A stretch of DNA of 14,683 nucleotides from Bacteroidales bacterium (GTDB lineage: Bacteria; Bacteroidota; Bacteroidia; Bacteroidales; WCHB1-69): assembly GCA_031266895.1 (NCBI GenBank), contig JAISAD010000165.1:1-14683 (forward strand), written 5' to 3'. Made by a program: the position numbers and the translations under genes. The notes below the pieces were generated by a model. The model was not told where the DNA came from, searched no databases, and was given only the letters and a program-made list of their open reading frames with translations. This document shows, piece after piece, positions 14,642-14,683 of the stretch (the stretch's first letter is position 1; every line of letters starts with the position of its first letter).

Positions 14642-14683
14642 ATGCTCGAAGAATAAAACTCCATGCTCGGAGAATAAAACTCC
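14642..14683. repeat. 21-bp tandem repeat, first two units, continuing past the window
   Basis: Units 14642-14662 and 14663-14683 are identical except one position (ATGCTCGAAGAATAAAACTC against ATGCTCGGAGAATAAAACTC, each followed by C). The second unit ends exactly at the window edge, so the total number is unknown. On the minus strand every one of the three frames is open through the unit; one frame reads the heptapeptide MEFYSPS, then MEFYSSS. On the plus strand one frame has TAA in every unit. Confidence 0.85.

Overview
The window looks like chromosomal DNA from a member of the Bacteroidota, most likely Bacteroidales. Three things point there. Two large proteins end in type IX secretion system (T9SS) C-terminal sorting domains, and a third such tail survives as a fragment. 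Several genes are preceded by the Bacteroidota -7 box TAnnTTTG. Recognisable family members (GLUG-repeat surface protein, AlgI-like MBOAT protein, IS1595-type transposase remnant, a Bacteroidales-type hypothetical protein) fit that phylum. I cannot name the genus.

Layout. Positions 1-335 (minus) hold the first 111 codons of an MBOAT O-acyltransferase that runs off the left edge. Positions 394-501 (minus) hold an orphan T9SS tail, followed by about 400 bp of non-coding DNA with iterated TGAATG motifs. Positions 907-7201 (plus) hold a four-gene block whose products all carry signal peptides: a T9SS-exported VWA protein, an unrecognised secreted protein with a beta-propeller-like look, an M48-type metalloprotease with a long uncharacterised C-terminal part, and a small outer-membrane-barrel candidate. 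The last three are tightly packed (21-bp gap, then a 4-bp ATGA overlap). A tRNA-Leu(CAA) with its own promoter and terminator sits at 7315-7486. Positions 7487-7771 contain decayed coding sequence. Positions 7772-13246 (minus) encode a 1824-residue T9SS-exported GLUG/fibronectin-III-like surface protein with three large modules and a stalk of four 282-bp tandem repeats.

The right end (13247-14683) is a gene graveyard. It contains a truncated formylglycine-generating-enzyme-like gene, an interrupted unknown ORF, a frameshifted IS1595-family transposase remnant fused to a 5'-truncated conserved hypothetical gene, a terminator, and the first two units of a 21-bp tandem repeat that continues past the window edge.

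How the parts may work together (inference): the plus-strand block looks like an envelope unit, with one surface protein exported by T9SS, one periplasmic or outer-membrane protease, one barrel and one secreted partner of unknown role. The GLUG protein is probably a separate surface adhesin-like protein. I did not find a defence system, CRISPR array or complete mobile element. The best candidates for something undescribed are the four-gene envelope block and the 21-bp array at the right edge.
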